The notes: generated by a model from the letters alone, not told the origin. Counted from the first letter of the stretch, positions 31,221-43,310 are shown. The stretch: DNA of 64,000 nt from Canna indica (GCA_034359265.1 CP136890.1:46102501-46166500), one strand, 5' to 3'. Translations and numbers: made by a program.

Positions 31221-33455
31221 CCTCATATCGGAAGAAGCACCCGAGATATACAGATGAGATTTTTGATTGCTAATACGGAGCCTCGAAACCCGATGAAAAT
31301 CTGCCAGGCAGTCCCGAATAGTGGTAGCTGAAGAAGAATCTGCTCTAGAGAAGATGAATAGGTCATCCGCAAACATGAGGTGGGTGACAAGCGGATCCCG
31401 ACATTTGGGGTGGGGAGAGAAGCAACCCTCAGTGACTTTATTGTCCAACAGATCGGAGAAGTACTGTATCACCAAGATAAATAGGTAAGGGGCCATAGGA
31501 CATCCCTGCCGTAGACCCCTACTGCTTTTGAAAAGGCCACAAGAAGTGCCGTTCAAATTCAGTATGAATCTGGGATGAGAGATACACGCTTTAATATAAT
31601 TAATGAAAAGCTCAGGGAACCTGTAACATCTGAGAAGTGCGATAAAAAAATCCCACTGTACTGAGTCATAGGCTTTATGGAGATCAATCTTGATTGCCAT
31701 ACGTAAGGGACCATGATCCAAGTGATATCTAATCATCAGCTTGTGACACAAGGCTATATTTTCATGGATGAGCCGCAACTTCAAGAAGGCATGTTGGTAT
31801 GGTCCAATAAAACCCTCAAGGACCTTTTGAAGCCGGTTAGCAAGTATCTTGGAGATAAACCTGTAGATCATCTTGCAGACTGAGATAGGCCTATAATCCG
31901 CAAAGGTTTCAGGCCTCCTCTTCTTAGGGACCAATGTAATAGAGGTGATGTTAATCTAACTCAAGAGCTTTCTGGATTAAAAAACACTTTTTATGGCTTC
32001 TGTAACTGCCATCCCCGTGATGCCCCAACTGGACGTGAAAAACTCCTTAGTAAATCCATCAATACCTGGAGCTTTATTATTCGGAGACGCATGAACAACC
32101 TCATATATTTTATGGTCTGAAATTTGTCTTGCCAATAACTCAATGCTGTCTTGCTTGAGCTGCCTATGAGTCTGCAGGATAGAGAAATCCACCTCCTCTT
32201 GGGGGGCATTAAAAATACTATTGAAATAATTAATCGCCTCTTGCTAAGCTTGCTCACCAAAAACACGCTGGCCAGATTCATTATGTATAGAATGGATTGC
32301 ATTTGCATTACACCGCTGCTTGAAGGCCCTATAGAAATAGGTTGTATTCGAATCACCTAGAGTCAACCATCGAACTCTAGATTTTTGTCTCATAGAAGCC
32401 TCCTCCATATCTAAATAATCTTGTAGCTTTCCTCTGAGTTCTTTTTCTTGAATGTGTAGGCCCTCATCAGTTGTGTTGTTCTGGATTCTACTTTGAATAT
32501 CATCAAGATACTCAAGTAGATTCCTTTTTTCAGATATCTCACGCATATGGTTCTTAAAAGCCCACTTCTTCAATGCCGTCTTTGTAAATTTGAGTCTCTG
32601 AACAAGAGAGAACATAGGAGTGGGTCTCCTCCCATCTCTACAAGAAACTGTGGAAGACCAAGCTGCCTGCACCACCTACAGAAAATCCAGTCTGGAGATC
32701 CACTGGTTGAAGAATTTGAAAGACCCCTTTCTCCGCTTGATCCTCTGATAATGTAAGACAGCCATAGAGTGATAAGAAACACCGAGATAATGAAAAATAG
32801 CCTCGCTATCTGGGAAGGTGGTTATCCACTCAGAACTTACAAACACTCTGTCCAATTTGCACATAATACGGTTAGCCCCAATCTGACTGTTTGACCATGC
32901 GTAATGACACCCCTTCCAATTCAAATCAGACACACCTAATGTATGGAGATTATCAGAGATCTGAATGGCTGCATTTGTATGAAAGTGACGTCCCCCAAGC
33001 TTCTCCGATGCAATAAACACAATATTAAAATCTCCCATAATAAGCCAAGGTCCATGCACCTGATTACGCACCGTTTGGAGTTGCTCCCATGCATAGACAT
33101 CGCCTATTGTGCTCCTCATTCCTCCATAAACTGCAATAAAATAGAAAGTATCTGACGTATTGAGGACTATAATTTTCCCAAAAATAATCTGATCAGAGTC
33201 AAACAAAAACTGATAGTTAACTACTGTGTGGTCCCAAGCAATGCATATCCTCCCGATTGAAGCTGAGTCATGATTAAAATAATACTTCCAACCACCTGTT
33301 GTTTCCTGAATAACTCGAGAAGCTTTATCTTGTCTCACCTTTGTTTCAAGAAGCCAAATAGAATTTAACTTGTTCAACATTATCTTGTTCTGAACTGCCA
33401 CCCGGCGAGTTGAGGAATTTAATCCTCGAACATTCCATGATACTATATTAATCAT
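31221..33455 (-). pseudogene. LINE B ORF2 N-terminal part (EN + RT), frameshifted
   Basis: The endonuclease reads from 33455 (MINIVSWNVRGLNSS, LLETKV, GDFNIVF). The SDH motif is altered to VSYHSM, losing the Asp that LINE A retains. Frame changes occur around 33115 (in the AVYG region), 32676, 32250 and 31980. The RT part reads ETFADYRP, KIDLHKAYDSVQWDF, RGLRQGCPMAPYLF and FADDLFIFSRA, to the break at SSDMR. It is non-functional. Confidence 0.85.
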
Positions 33456-34642
33456 GGCAAATCGTCAGAGGGAGTGCTAGGCCCCCTTTACCACTCAGAG
33501 TTCCTCCCTCTACCATAATGTTAGCATCATCAGCGCTATTTTCATCCTCAACAACGGCTAGGACCTGAAAAGTGTTATGGGAACTTGAAGGATCAGCGCT
33601 CTTTCCTGTAGAAGGACCATCTGTTGAGGTTACACGACTCAGAACACAAAGACCCAGATTTCCACTTCTGCCCATACTAGTTGGTCGGTCAGCTGACTGT
33701 CTGTGATGAAGGGTTTTGAACCCTCTGTTAACATCTAAAGGAACCATGCTATCATTGCCCTTAACCGATAACAGCCCCGGTTTCTCAGTCATAGTCTCAA
33801 GAATCAAGGAAGCTTTTCCCGCCTCAGTTTTCTCATCCATAACCACTGTTTGATAGGAAATTTTCTCCGATCTACCCCTCGGCTGTTTAGGAACCCAAAC
33901 AGAGCTCACCTTCTTGATTAAGAGTGGACACTTGGCCTCTACATGACCAAAGGTTGAGCACCTTTCACACTTCTTTGGTTTCCAATCATATTCTAATTGA
34001 ACACTGTATTTCTCCCCTCTTATAGTGAAGGCCGGATCTTCGGGGAGGTTTGTACTAGCATCCATCTCAACACATACGCGTGCATACCCAATGCGGCTTT
34101 TGGAAGTGGTAGGGTTATCCATGTACAACGGTCTACCAATGTCACTCAGGATTTTCCCAATAATAGAAGCATTCTAGAATTCCAAGGGGAGATGATATAC
34201 CTTCACCCAAATAGGGATAGCAGACAACGATAATTTCTCAATCTTCATTCCTGGAGTCCAGCGTCTAAGAACCATCAACTGTCCTTGGATAAACCAAGGC
34301 CCTCCTTCTAGAGCAATCATCATATCGTCCTCTTGTACAAATCTGAACAGAAAAAAGCCTGAGGGAAGAGAATAAGCCTCGCATTCTCTTACAGGATTCC
34401 ACATCGAAATGACTTTTCCTTTGACAGTAGGGAAGTACGGCTTAGCCCCAACAAAATGATCGACAAGAGCATACTTCCAATAATCAATCCCATCCGATAA
34501 TTCCTCATCCGAGACATCAACCACAAATTCACCATTTATCACTTTAGGCTCTTCAAACTGTAAAGAACAATCTGCAGTGACATTCTTCGATGAAAACAAG
34601 GACGACCACGATCTAGGCCCATCATTCTGAACTGTCACATTG
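33448..34642 (-). pseudogene. LINE B ORF1 (DUF4283 + CCHC), one nonsense codon
   Basis: The RNA-binding ORF1 protein, starting in the satellite junction (VTVQNDGPRSWSSLF). DUF4283 is well kept (GGPWFIQGQLMVLRRW, IPIWVKVYHLPLEF) up to a TAG at 34174-34176 where LINE A has a Trp codon. The zinc knuckle CERCSTFGHVEAKC is intact and the C-terminal half is open to TAA, ending LTICHD. The stop overlaps the ORF2 start by 8 nt, as in LINE A. This copy is the reference showing LINE A's own ORF1 lesions. Confidence 0.85.
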
Positions 34643-34648
34643 TGAATT

Positions 34649-34985
34649 TGTTGGGAACATGGTTCCAAAAATTCAAAACTTGGTTCCGAAAGTTCGAAAC
34701 TTTATTTCGAAAGTTGGGAATTTGGTTCCAAAAGTTGGCAAGTTGGTTCGGAAAGTTGGGTACTTGGTTCTGAAAGTTTGGAACTTGATTCTGAAAGTTG
34801 GGAAATTGGTTCTGAAAATTGGAAACTTGGTTTCGAAAGTTGGGTACATGGTTCTGAAAGTTCAAAATTTGGTTCCGAAAGTTGGGAACATGGTTCCCGA
34901 AAGTTGGGAACTTGGTTTCGAAAGTTGGGTACATGGTTCTGAAAGTTAGGAACTTGATTTCGAAAGTTGGGAATATGGTTCGAAA
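34649..34985 (+). repeat. 21-bp minisatellite array, block 3
   Basis: About 16 units in + orientation, ending at the MITE insertion. Confidence 0.9.
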
Positions 34986-35326
34986 CATGGTTGAAAATCT
35001 CGGTACCGGTACCGGTTTCGGTCACCGACCGGTACCGGTATATACTGGTACCGTACCGTACCGACACATGGTACAGACCTGTATGAAAATGCATACCGGC
35101 CATTTTTTTTTTTTTTCATGACATACCGCCCGGTATCGCCCATACCGGGCGGTATGAGCCATATACCGCCCATACCGGGCGGTATATGGCATCATACCAC
35201 CATATACCGCCCGGTATATACAATATACCTGGTTTTTTCAAATACCGGGTATATCGTATACCGAAAACCTAAAAAATAGGTAAATACCGGACTTACCTTA
35301 CTGTACCGATCGAGATTTTAAACCTT
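34986..35326. mobile_element. MULE-like MITE, copy 1
   Basis: A ~340-bp element of TACCGG/CCGGTA-rich palindromic sequence with ends related to GGTTTAAAATCTCGG (the 5' end here is changed to GGTTGAAAATCTCGG). It is the reverse complement of the copy at 55495-55789. The flanking 9-bp GGTTCGAAA / AGTTCGAAA may be the target duplication, but the satellite itself contains this string, so the evidence is weak here. Confidence 0.75.
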
Positions 35327-35578
35327 AGTTCGAAATGTTTAGTACTTGGTTCAAAAAGTTTGATACCTGGTTTAGAAGGTTCAGAACTTTTTTTGAAAGT
35401 TCGGAACTTGGTTCCGAAAGTTGGGTACTTGGTTCCGGAAGTTGGGAACTTGGTTTCGAAAATTGGAGACTTGGTTCAGAAAGTTGGGAACTTGATTCGA
35501 AAAGTTGGAAAATTAGTTCGGAAAGTTGGGAACTTAGTTCCGAAAATTCAAAACGTGATTTCGAAAGTTCAAAACTTT
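35327..35578 (+). repeat. 21-bp minisatellite array, block 4
   Basis: About 12 units in + orientation. With block 3 it shows that the MITE landed within a pre-existing array. Confidence 0.9.
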
Positions 35579-36631
35579 TAGTACTACACTTTGGCTCTAT
35601 GGCCACGCTACTTTTGAGAACGATAAAGAAAGTGTTCCCATACATCTCTTATAGGAATGGTTTTGGAAAACGTTCCCTTAGCCAATGTATGGGAACGGTT
35701 TTCCAAACAGTTCCCTTAGCTAATATACTATGGGAATAATTTTGGAAACTGTTCCCTTAGCCAATATATTATAGGAATGATTTTTGAAACCGTTCCCTTA
35801 GACAACATACTATGAGAACACAAAAAAAATCGCTCCCTTTAAAAACCTCAAAACTGTTCCTATATGTCAAAAATGGAACAACAAAAAAAACCGTTCCTAA
35901 ATCTGGTATCTAGAACCTTTCCTATATCTAAATTTTTTTTGGCCCTACCATCTAATTCCCTCCCAATTTTTTCGTACTTCTAAAAGAATCGTTCCTAAAT
36001 CTGCCATGTAACAATATCATAAACGAGATCGACAATATTAGGGTTGAAGGAGCGCACCTGTGCACCCCATATGGGCTACGACTGTGCTTCACAATGTGAC
36101 CCTAGTCGCAGCGGCGAGCCGCGAGGGATCGTGCGGCACCGCTCCTGGAGTGTCACTAACATTCGCTTTCATTTTAGGGCAATCGGCACCGACAGTAGTG
36201 AAGTTGATCTACCATCGTCGAGCTCGATGGGGGTCGCCCCGCGCTGCCGTTTCCGCCCGTCTCGCCGTTGTTGACTCGCCCTCGGGTCGCTCCTCTTGTG
36301 GTTCCTTTTCATGTGTCCCTTCTTCAGGCTCGCCTACTTAGGTAGGTCCGGGACTCGGAGGCGGCCAACGTGACGGAGGTGCTCAAGAGAGAGCCCAATA
36401 AGGAGGGCGGTTTCGTTGACATGATTGCCCACGCCCTCGAGAGGGAGTTCCCGGAGAATGAGCAGAATGCTGGAGGTTTGTGCGGATCTGAACTCCTTTC
36501 ATTCTCGTGTGGGTTTATTGGTCTATGGCAATATGATCAAGGACGATGGGGTGTGTTAATTTTGGGTCGATTTTCGTGAAAGGGATTCTGGATCTTGATT
36601 GATTATTAATTTTTGCTGAAGTCGTGAATAA
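35579..36631 (+). mobile_element. Probable Pack-type (CACTA-like) remnant
   Basis: At 35650-35820 there are four ~41-bp tandem copies carrying inverted GGAACGGTTTT / AAAACCGTTCCC and TTAGCCAATATAC, resembling subterminal repeats of a CACTA-type element. From 36040 the base composition turns GC-rich and exon-like. No clear matching TIR pair or target duplication was found, so the class is uncertain. It separates a + satellite block from a - block. Confidence 0.35.
36343..36476 (+). pseudogene. Captured host exon fragment, unidentified
   Basis: A GC-rich open segment reads RDSEAANVTEVLKREPN then KEGGFVDMIAHALEREFPE and NEQNAGG, followed by GTTTGTG, a plausible splice donor. Codon choice (third-position G/C) differs sharply from the surrounding AT-rich DNA, so this looks like an exon copied from a host gene. 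I do not recognise the family. A preceding GC-rich stretch (36050-36330) may be another piece. There is no start codon or complete frame. Confidence 0.4.
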
Positions 36632-39600
36632 AGATCCTAACTTTCGGAACGAACCTCGTAACTTTCCGAACCAAGTTCACAAATTTTGGAATCAAGTTCC
36701 CAATTTTCGGAACAAGTTCTGAACTTTGCGAACCAAGTTCCGAACTTTTCGAACCAACTTCCCAATGTTCGGAAACAAGTTTCCAACTTTCGGAACCAAG
36801 TTCCCAACTTTCGGAAGCAAGTTCCCAACTTTTGGAACCAAGTTCTCAACTTTAGAATCAAAGTTCCAAATTTTCCAAACCATATTTCGAACTTTCGGAA
36901 CTAAGTTCCCAACATTCGGAACCAAGCTCCAAACTTTCTGAACCAATTTCCTAACTTACGGAACCAAGTTCTAACTTTCGGAACCATGATCCCAACATTG
37001 AGAACCAAGTTCCTTACTTGTTGAACCAAGTTCCTAACTTTTTGAATCAAGTTACCAACTTTTGAAAATTCAGAACCAAGTTCCCAATCTTTGGAACCAA
37101 GTTTCGAACTTTATGATCCAAGTTCTCAACTTTCTGAATCAAGTACCCAACTTTCGAAATCAAGTTCCGAACTTTCTAAATAAAGTTTCGAACCATTTGA
37201 ACAAAGTTTTGAACATTTTGAACCAGCTTTCGGCACCAAGTTTCCAACTTTGGGAACCAAGTTCCTAAATTAGGGAACCAATTTCCCAACATACGGAACC
37301 AAGTTTCCAACTTTTGGAATCCAGTTCCCAACTTTCAGAACCAAGTACCCAACTTTCGAAACCAAGTACCCAACTTTCTGAACCAAGTGCCGAACTTTCC
37401 GAACCATATTACAAACTTTCGGAACCAAGTTCCAAACTTTCGAAATAAAGTTTCGAACCTCCTGAACCAGGTTTCGAACTTTTTAAACCAAGTTCGGAAC
37501 TTTTCGAACCAAGTTACCAATTTTTTGAACTAATTTCTGAACTTTCCGAACCATGTTCCCAACTTTTGGATCAAGTTGCCAACTTTCCGAATAAAGTTCC
37601 AAACTTTTGAAACCAAGTTCCCAACTTTCGAAACCAAGTACCCAACTTTCGGAATCAAGTTTCCAATTTTCTGAACCAAGTTGCGAACTTTACGAACTAT
37701 CTTCCCAACTTTCCGAACCATCTTCCAAACTTTCGGAACCAAGTTAGCAAGTTTGGAAACCAAATTCCCAACTTTTAGAACCAAGTTCTCAACTTTAGAA
37801 ACAAAGATTCCAACTTTCTGAACCAAGTTTTGAACTTTCAAAACCATGTTCCCGACTTTCGAAACCAAACGCCAAACATTCTGAACCAAATTCCCAATAA
37901 ACGGAACCAAGTTCCCAACTTCTGAAACCAAGATCCCAACTTTCAAAACCAAATTCCTAACTTTTCGAACCAAGTTGTCAACTTCCCAAATCAACTTTCG
38001 CAATTTCGGAACCAAGTTCCCACTTTTCGAATCAACTTCTCAACTTTCGAAATCAAGTTCCTAACTTTTGGAACCAAGTACACAACTTTGAGAACCAAGT
38101 TCTCAACTTTCGGAACCAAGTTCCCAACTTTCGGAACCAAGTTTCGAACTTTTTAAACCAATTTCTGATCTTTTCGATCCAAGTTCCCAACTTTCGGGAC
38201 CAAGTTCCCAACTTTCATAATCTTGTACCCAACTTTCGAAACCAAGTTCTTAATTTTTCGAACCAAGTTCTGAACTTTTCGATCCAACTTTCGGAACGAA
38301 GTTACCATCATTCGGAACCAAGTTTCCAACTTTCCGAACCAAGTTCCCAACTTTCGGAACCAAGTACCCAATCTTTTGAACCAAGTACCCAACTATCGGA
38401 ACAAAGTTCTAAACTTTCGAAACAAAGTTCCAAACCTTCTGAACCAAGTTCCCAACTTTCGTAACCAAGTTCCCAACTTTCGAAACCAAGTTCCCAACTT
38501 TCGAAACCAAATTTTGAAGTTCTGAATCAAGTTTCGAACTTTTTGAACCAAGTTCCCAACTTTCAGAACCTTGTACCCAACTTTCGGAACCAAGTTCCCA
38601 ACTTTTGGAATAGAGTTCCCTACTTTCTAAATAAAATCCAAACTTTTCGAACTAAGTTTCAAACTTTCGGAACCAAGTTTCGAACTTTCGAAACCAAGTT
38701 TCGAACTTTCGGAACCAAGTTCCGAACTATCGAAACCAAATTCCCATCTTTCCGAAGCAAGTTTCAAAATTTTGGAACTAAGTTTCCAACTTTCCAAACA
38801 AAGTTTCGAACTTTTGGAACAAAGTTTCGAACTTTTGGAACAAAGTTTCGAACTTTTGGAACAAAGTTTCGAACTTTTGGAACAAAGTTCCCAACTTTCG
38901 GAACCGATTTCCCAACATTTAGAACCGATTTCCCAACATTTAGAACCAAGTACCCAACTTTCCGAACCAAGTTCTGTACTTTCGAAACAAAGTTTTGAAC
39001 CTTCTGTAGCAAGTTCCGAACTTTACGAACCATGTTCCCAATCCTTCGGAACCTAGTTCCCAAATTTGGGAACCAAGTACCTAACTTTCCGAACCAAGTT
39101 CTCAACATTCTAAACAAAGTTCCAAACTTTTCGAACAAACTTTCGGAACCATGCTCTCAATTTTCTTAACCATGTTCCCAACTTTCGAAAAACCAAGCTC
39201 CGCAATACCGAACCAATTTCTCAATTTAAAGAACCATGTTCCCAACTTTCGGAACCAAGTTCCCAACTTTGAGAACCAAGTTCCCAACTTTCTGAACCAA
39301 GTTCCCAACTTTTGAAACCAAGTTCTCAACTTTTGAAACAAATATCCAAACTTTCCGATCTAAGTTTCGAACTTTCGGAACCAAGCACCGAACTTTTTAA
39401 ACCAAGTTCCTAACTTTTCGAACTAAGTTCTCAACTTTAGAAATTTCGGAAGCAAGTTCCCAACTTTTCGAACCAAATTCCGAACTTTTCGAACCAACTT
39501 TCCAACCTTCAGAACTAAGTTCTCAACTTTTGGAACCAAGTACCCAAATTTCAGAGCCAATTTCCCAACTTTCGGAACTAGTACCCAACTTTCCGAACCA

Positions 39601-39855
39601 AATTCCCAACTTTTGGGACAAAGTTCCGAACTTTACAAACAAAGTTCCGAACCTTCTGAACGAAGTTCCTCTCTTTTCGAACCATGTTGCCAACTTTCGA
39701 AACCAAGTTCCCAACTTTGGAATCCAAGTACCCAACTTTCGGTACCAAGTTTCAAACTTTTCTAACCAAGATCTCAACTTTTGAAACAAAGTTCCAATAT
39801 TTCCGAACCAAGTTTCGAACGTTCGGAACCTTATTCCCAACTTTTGGAACCAAGC
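36632..39855 (-). repeat. 21-bp minisatellite array, block 5 (inverted)
   Basis: About 150 units of the same repeat, now in reverse orientation (GGAACCAAGTTCCCAACTTT on the plus strand). Local homogenised runs occur, for example four near-identical units at 38790-38890. All frames are open as in block 1. Confidence 0.95.
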
Positions 39856-41046
39856 CTAGATCCATTTTCTGGTAATGATAATTTGTCTATCAAGTTAACG
39901 ATTACTTGGTTGGCCCAAGGAGTTAATTTGAATGGATAAAATTTATAATTTAACACTAAACTCTATGTGCATAATTGCTGGAACTAATGCCAAAGTCATT
40001 CTAATTGTTTTTGGAACAATCCAAGTAGGAATATGATTCCTAGTCAAACTTGGAAAAGGATTTCAAAAGTTTAACGTTGTCATTTTTATCATGTTTATCT
40101 TAATGAGATTAGGATTCATAAATCTGAAAGTTGTGTAATTTTATTTAATATGATTAAATAATCATAATTGCAAAGTTAATTATTGATGGGATCAATAAAA
40201 GTATCAAATTACATTAATTAGCAAATCTAAAAATTGCATTGAGTTTTCAGTGAGATTGAATAGTTTCCTTTCTGCAGAGAGTTTTCTTAAATAAAATTTC
40301 CGCAAATGTTTTTTCAAAGTTGGAATGTTATTTACATACAAAGGCTGAATTCTATATTTCTTATTTATCTTACTATGCATTTGATTATGCATGGTAAGAA
40401 TGTATGTTTGGCATGATGATCTAGTTATGGAATCTGTGACTAATGAGATTGTTCATATGCATGTTTACTGTTATGGTAAATAGGGCCTATGTGTCCTGCC
40501 TTCTCTAATCTCTGCATTGTATTTCTCTTCTCACCTAAATCCCCTCAAATGTAACTTGAGGTTTCTTTTTTAGCACAATGTAATTAGATTACATAGGATT
40601 ACATTAGGATTAGAGTACAAGAGCTCAAGGAGAAGAAGGTGACAGAACAAGAACTAAGAAGAAATGCAATGTGTTGTATCATTCTCTATGTTTTGTTCAT
40701 GCATTCTACCATGTTTTGATATGTTAATTTCCTTTATGGCTCGAGGAAATTAACATTGAAATTCCATAACTAGATCATGTTTATTTTAGTATGCATGATA
40801 TTATGTGATTAATATGCTTTACATGCCTTACAATGCCAATTGTGTTTCATGAGACTAAAAGGAACAAATCCCTCATTTAAAATATTAAGACAATAACGCC
40901 TTCTGTTAATGTAATCAACGAACCAGAGTTCTTTATAGATGTTGGGTTGTTGAGCATACTCAAGCCCACTCTACATCGAATATGTTCAATATTTTATTAA
41001 TAGGTTTGTCTTAACTTGTTCATTAATTTGTTGAGAATAGTTAAGG
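39856..41046 (+). other. Unassigned AT-rich region, possibly copia-derived
   Basis: No coding frame with homology. An 18-bp perfect inverted repeat, ATGATCTAGTTATGGAAT (40416-40433) against its complement (40761-40778), encloses ~330 bp. It directly precedes copia integrase sequence and may be non-coding or LTR sequence of the same element. Confidence 0.3.
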
Positions 41047-42391
41047 TTGATGAGCCAGAGGCAGGTTGGGGAAATGAATATGAGATATTCATGTATCAAG
41101 TCTTTTTGGGGTTATGCATTGGAAACTACTATTTATGCACTAAGCAGAGTTCCATCCAAATCTGTTGATGTTACACCATATGAGATGTGGTATAACAAGA
41201 AACCTATACTTTCACATATGAAAGTATGGGGCTGTCCTGCTAACCTAAAAAGGACGATGTCAGACAAGCTAGAAGCTAAATCTAATAAATGATTATTTGT
41301 GGGGTATCTAAGAGAGTCTTTAGGATACTATTTCTACCATCCTTTGGAACAAAATGTGTTTGTTTCAAAGCATGTTGTCTTCTTAGAGAAAGAGTTTCTT
41401 CTAAAACAAGATAGTGGGAGTAGAATTGAACTTGGTGAAGTTCGAAATACACAAGTAGAGGTGGATCAACCGACAGATCCCACAACTAATACTCATGATG
41501 ATGAGATTGTAGATGTACCTAAAGTTACACATGAACCTAGGCGATCTACTAGAGTACGCACAGTTCCAGAGAGATATGTATTTCTCATAGATGAGAACAA
41601 AGATATGCTGCTAGTAGAAGATAATGAGCCTACAAGCTTTGAGGAAGTTCTGAAAAGTTCAGAATCTGAATTATGGCTTAAGGCCATGAAATCCGAGATG
41701 GATTCCATGTATGATAACCAAGTTTGGACTTTGGTTGAGGCACCTGAATGGATAAAACCCATAGGGTGCAAATGGATCTTCAAGAAGAAGATCGCCATGG
41801 AAGGTAATGTGATTACCTATAAGGCACACCTTGTTGCAAAAGGCTATCGTCAAAGACAAGAAATTGACTTTGATGAAACCTTTTCTCCAATGGCCATGCT
41901 TAAATCCATAAGGATATTGCTTGCCATTGCCGCTCATTATGATTATGAGATTTGGCAAATGGATGTGAAAACTACTTTCCCTAATGGAAATTTGATAGTG
42001 GAAGTGTACATGACACAACCTGAAGGATTCACATTTGAAAATGGCAACAAAGTATGCAAGCTTCACAAATCCATTTATGGATTGAAGCAAGCGTCTAGGA
42101 GCTCGAATATCCGATTTGATGAGACTATCAAAGAGTTTGGTTTCTCACAAAATATGGATGAACCTTGCGTGTACAAGAAGGTCAGTGGGAGTGCGATCAT
42201 TTTCCTTGTACTATATGTTGATGACATACTACTTATAGGAAATGATGTCTCAGTTCTTCAATCAGTCAAAATTTGGCTTTCTAAACAATTCACCATGAAA
42301 GACCTTGGAAGCAACCTATATTTTAGGGATTGGGATCTATAGAGATAGATCCAACAGGTTGTTAGGTCTTTCATAGTCTGAATATAATAAA
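41047..42391 (+). pseudogene. Ty1-copia integrase C-terminus and RT, truncated
   Basis: It reads from the integrase end (FWGYALETTIYALSRVPSKS, TPYEMWYNKKP, WGCPAN) through a stop at 41288-41290 into the linker and RT: WTLVEAPEWIKPIGCKWIFK, YKAHLVAKGYRQ, DFDETFSPMAMLKSIRILLA, MDVKTTFPNGNL and the catalytic YVDDILLIGND. A second stop is at 42340-42342, and recognisable copia continues (YRDRSNRLLGLS) to ~42391, where LINE C' is joined. The 5' part (gag, protease, most of integrase) and the RNase H domain are missing. The catalytic Asp pair is kept. The lineage is a Tork/TAR-like group by general look only. Confidence 0.85.
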
Positions 42392-42551
42392 GTTCATACA
42401 CGACTACCATTAGAAGGAATGGTAGAACTTCTCATCCCCCAAGGGAAAAAGACCACTCCCCTCACCTTCGGCATTGCCATCAGCAAGGTAGTTGCCAAAC
42501 CTTAGGAGAAGAGGAACAAAGAAAAAACCCACAGCTCGGGTCAAGCACAAT

Positions 42552-42732
42552 ATGCAAAAGCAATGCGTCACACGGAATACCCACAAACTCGGGCAAAGTA
42601 ATAAAAGCTCACATGTAAAAGCAATATATCACACGGAATACCCACAACTCAGGCCAAGTAATAAAAGCTCACATGCAAAAGCAATATATCACACGGAATA
42701 CCCACAACTCGGGCCAAGTAATAAAAGCTAAT
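42552..42732 (-). repeat. Three 60-bp repeats in LINE C' 3' UTR
   Basis: Units at 42552, 42613 and 42673 share AAAGCAATATATCACACGGA and AATACCCACAACTCGGGCC. Each carries CCACAACTCGGGCC, the complement of the GGCCCGAGTTGTGG motif also present in the LINE C tail. Confidence 0.85.
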
Positions 42733-42754
42733 GAGATCAACATATAGCGTGACA

Positions 42755-43310
42755 TTAATCATGGCGGACATGAGTGAGGTAATGTTGACTGCTCCACCTC
42801 TCTGCAATGGCTCTATTCTTTGGTGTATCCTTGATAGATTTGGTAGCATATTTCTGAAGGATCTTGCCTTTAACTTCTGCAATAATACTGCTAAGAATGC
42901 TCGTAGATGTAGAGGAGACATGAGAGAAAATACGATCATTTCGCTCACGCCAAATGAAGTAAACTGAAGCAGTGAGAGTAATGTGTCTAATATAGCCGAC
43001 TAGTGTGTCCTCATTCATGACGTCTTCCCACCATTTAAGCTGGTCATCCCAATGATACAGGGGGTTAGCCAAGACACAACGATCTAGAATCTCGCGCCAG
43101 ATGATAGCTGAAAAGGGGCAGTGGAAAAATAGGTGCTCAATGGACTCATCCACACCGCAGAAGCAACAACTAGTAGAGTGAGTAATCCCCCAATGTGAGA
43201 GGCGATCAAGAGTTGGAAGTCTTCGTAAGAGAACAAGCCATAATATAAAAGAATACCTCGGGACCCTTCCTTTGAACCAAACAAGATGATGCCAAGAAAT
43301 ATGAGTAACC
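42755..43310 (-). pseudogene. LINE C' ORF2 C-terminal fragment
   Basis: This is the end of the LINE reverse-transcriptase protein: HHLVWFKGRVPRYSFILWL, the zinc-binding CCFCGVDESIEHLFFHC, then the conserved tail to a stop at 42755. No lesion is visible within it, but it lacks the endonuclease and RT. The frame runs open to 43552 into unrelated sequence, which is coincidental. Confidence 0.8.

Larger units (their letters stand above)
31221..34642 (-). mobile_element. LINE B-type copy, 5' part, minus strand
   Basis: It matches LINE A from just inside ORF1 (34642) to the RT region, stopping at TCCGATATGAGG (31221-31232). It lacks the 3' third and poly(A), which is unusual for a LINE and implies a rearrangement. 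The upstream end abuts the satellite at 34643-34649. Confidence 0.85.
42392..43310 (-). mobile_element. LINE C' fragment, truncated at both ends
   Basis: Same subfamily as LINE C. The tail motif is present at 42461-42489, but the last ~45 bp and the poly(A) are missing at the copia junction, and the 5' end stops in the zf-RVT region. Its 3' UTR has three tandem 60-61-bp units. Confidence 0.85.

Noticed and set aside
27164..34642. Single inversion or L1 twin priming to explain the split LINE B
   Set aside because: A single inversion would flip the copia 3' LTR and gypsy integrase relative to their 5' halves, which match in orientation and TSD. Twin priming would put the inverted 5' piece before, not after, the 3' piece.
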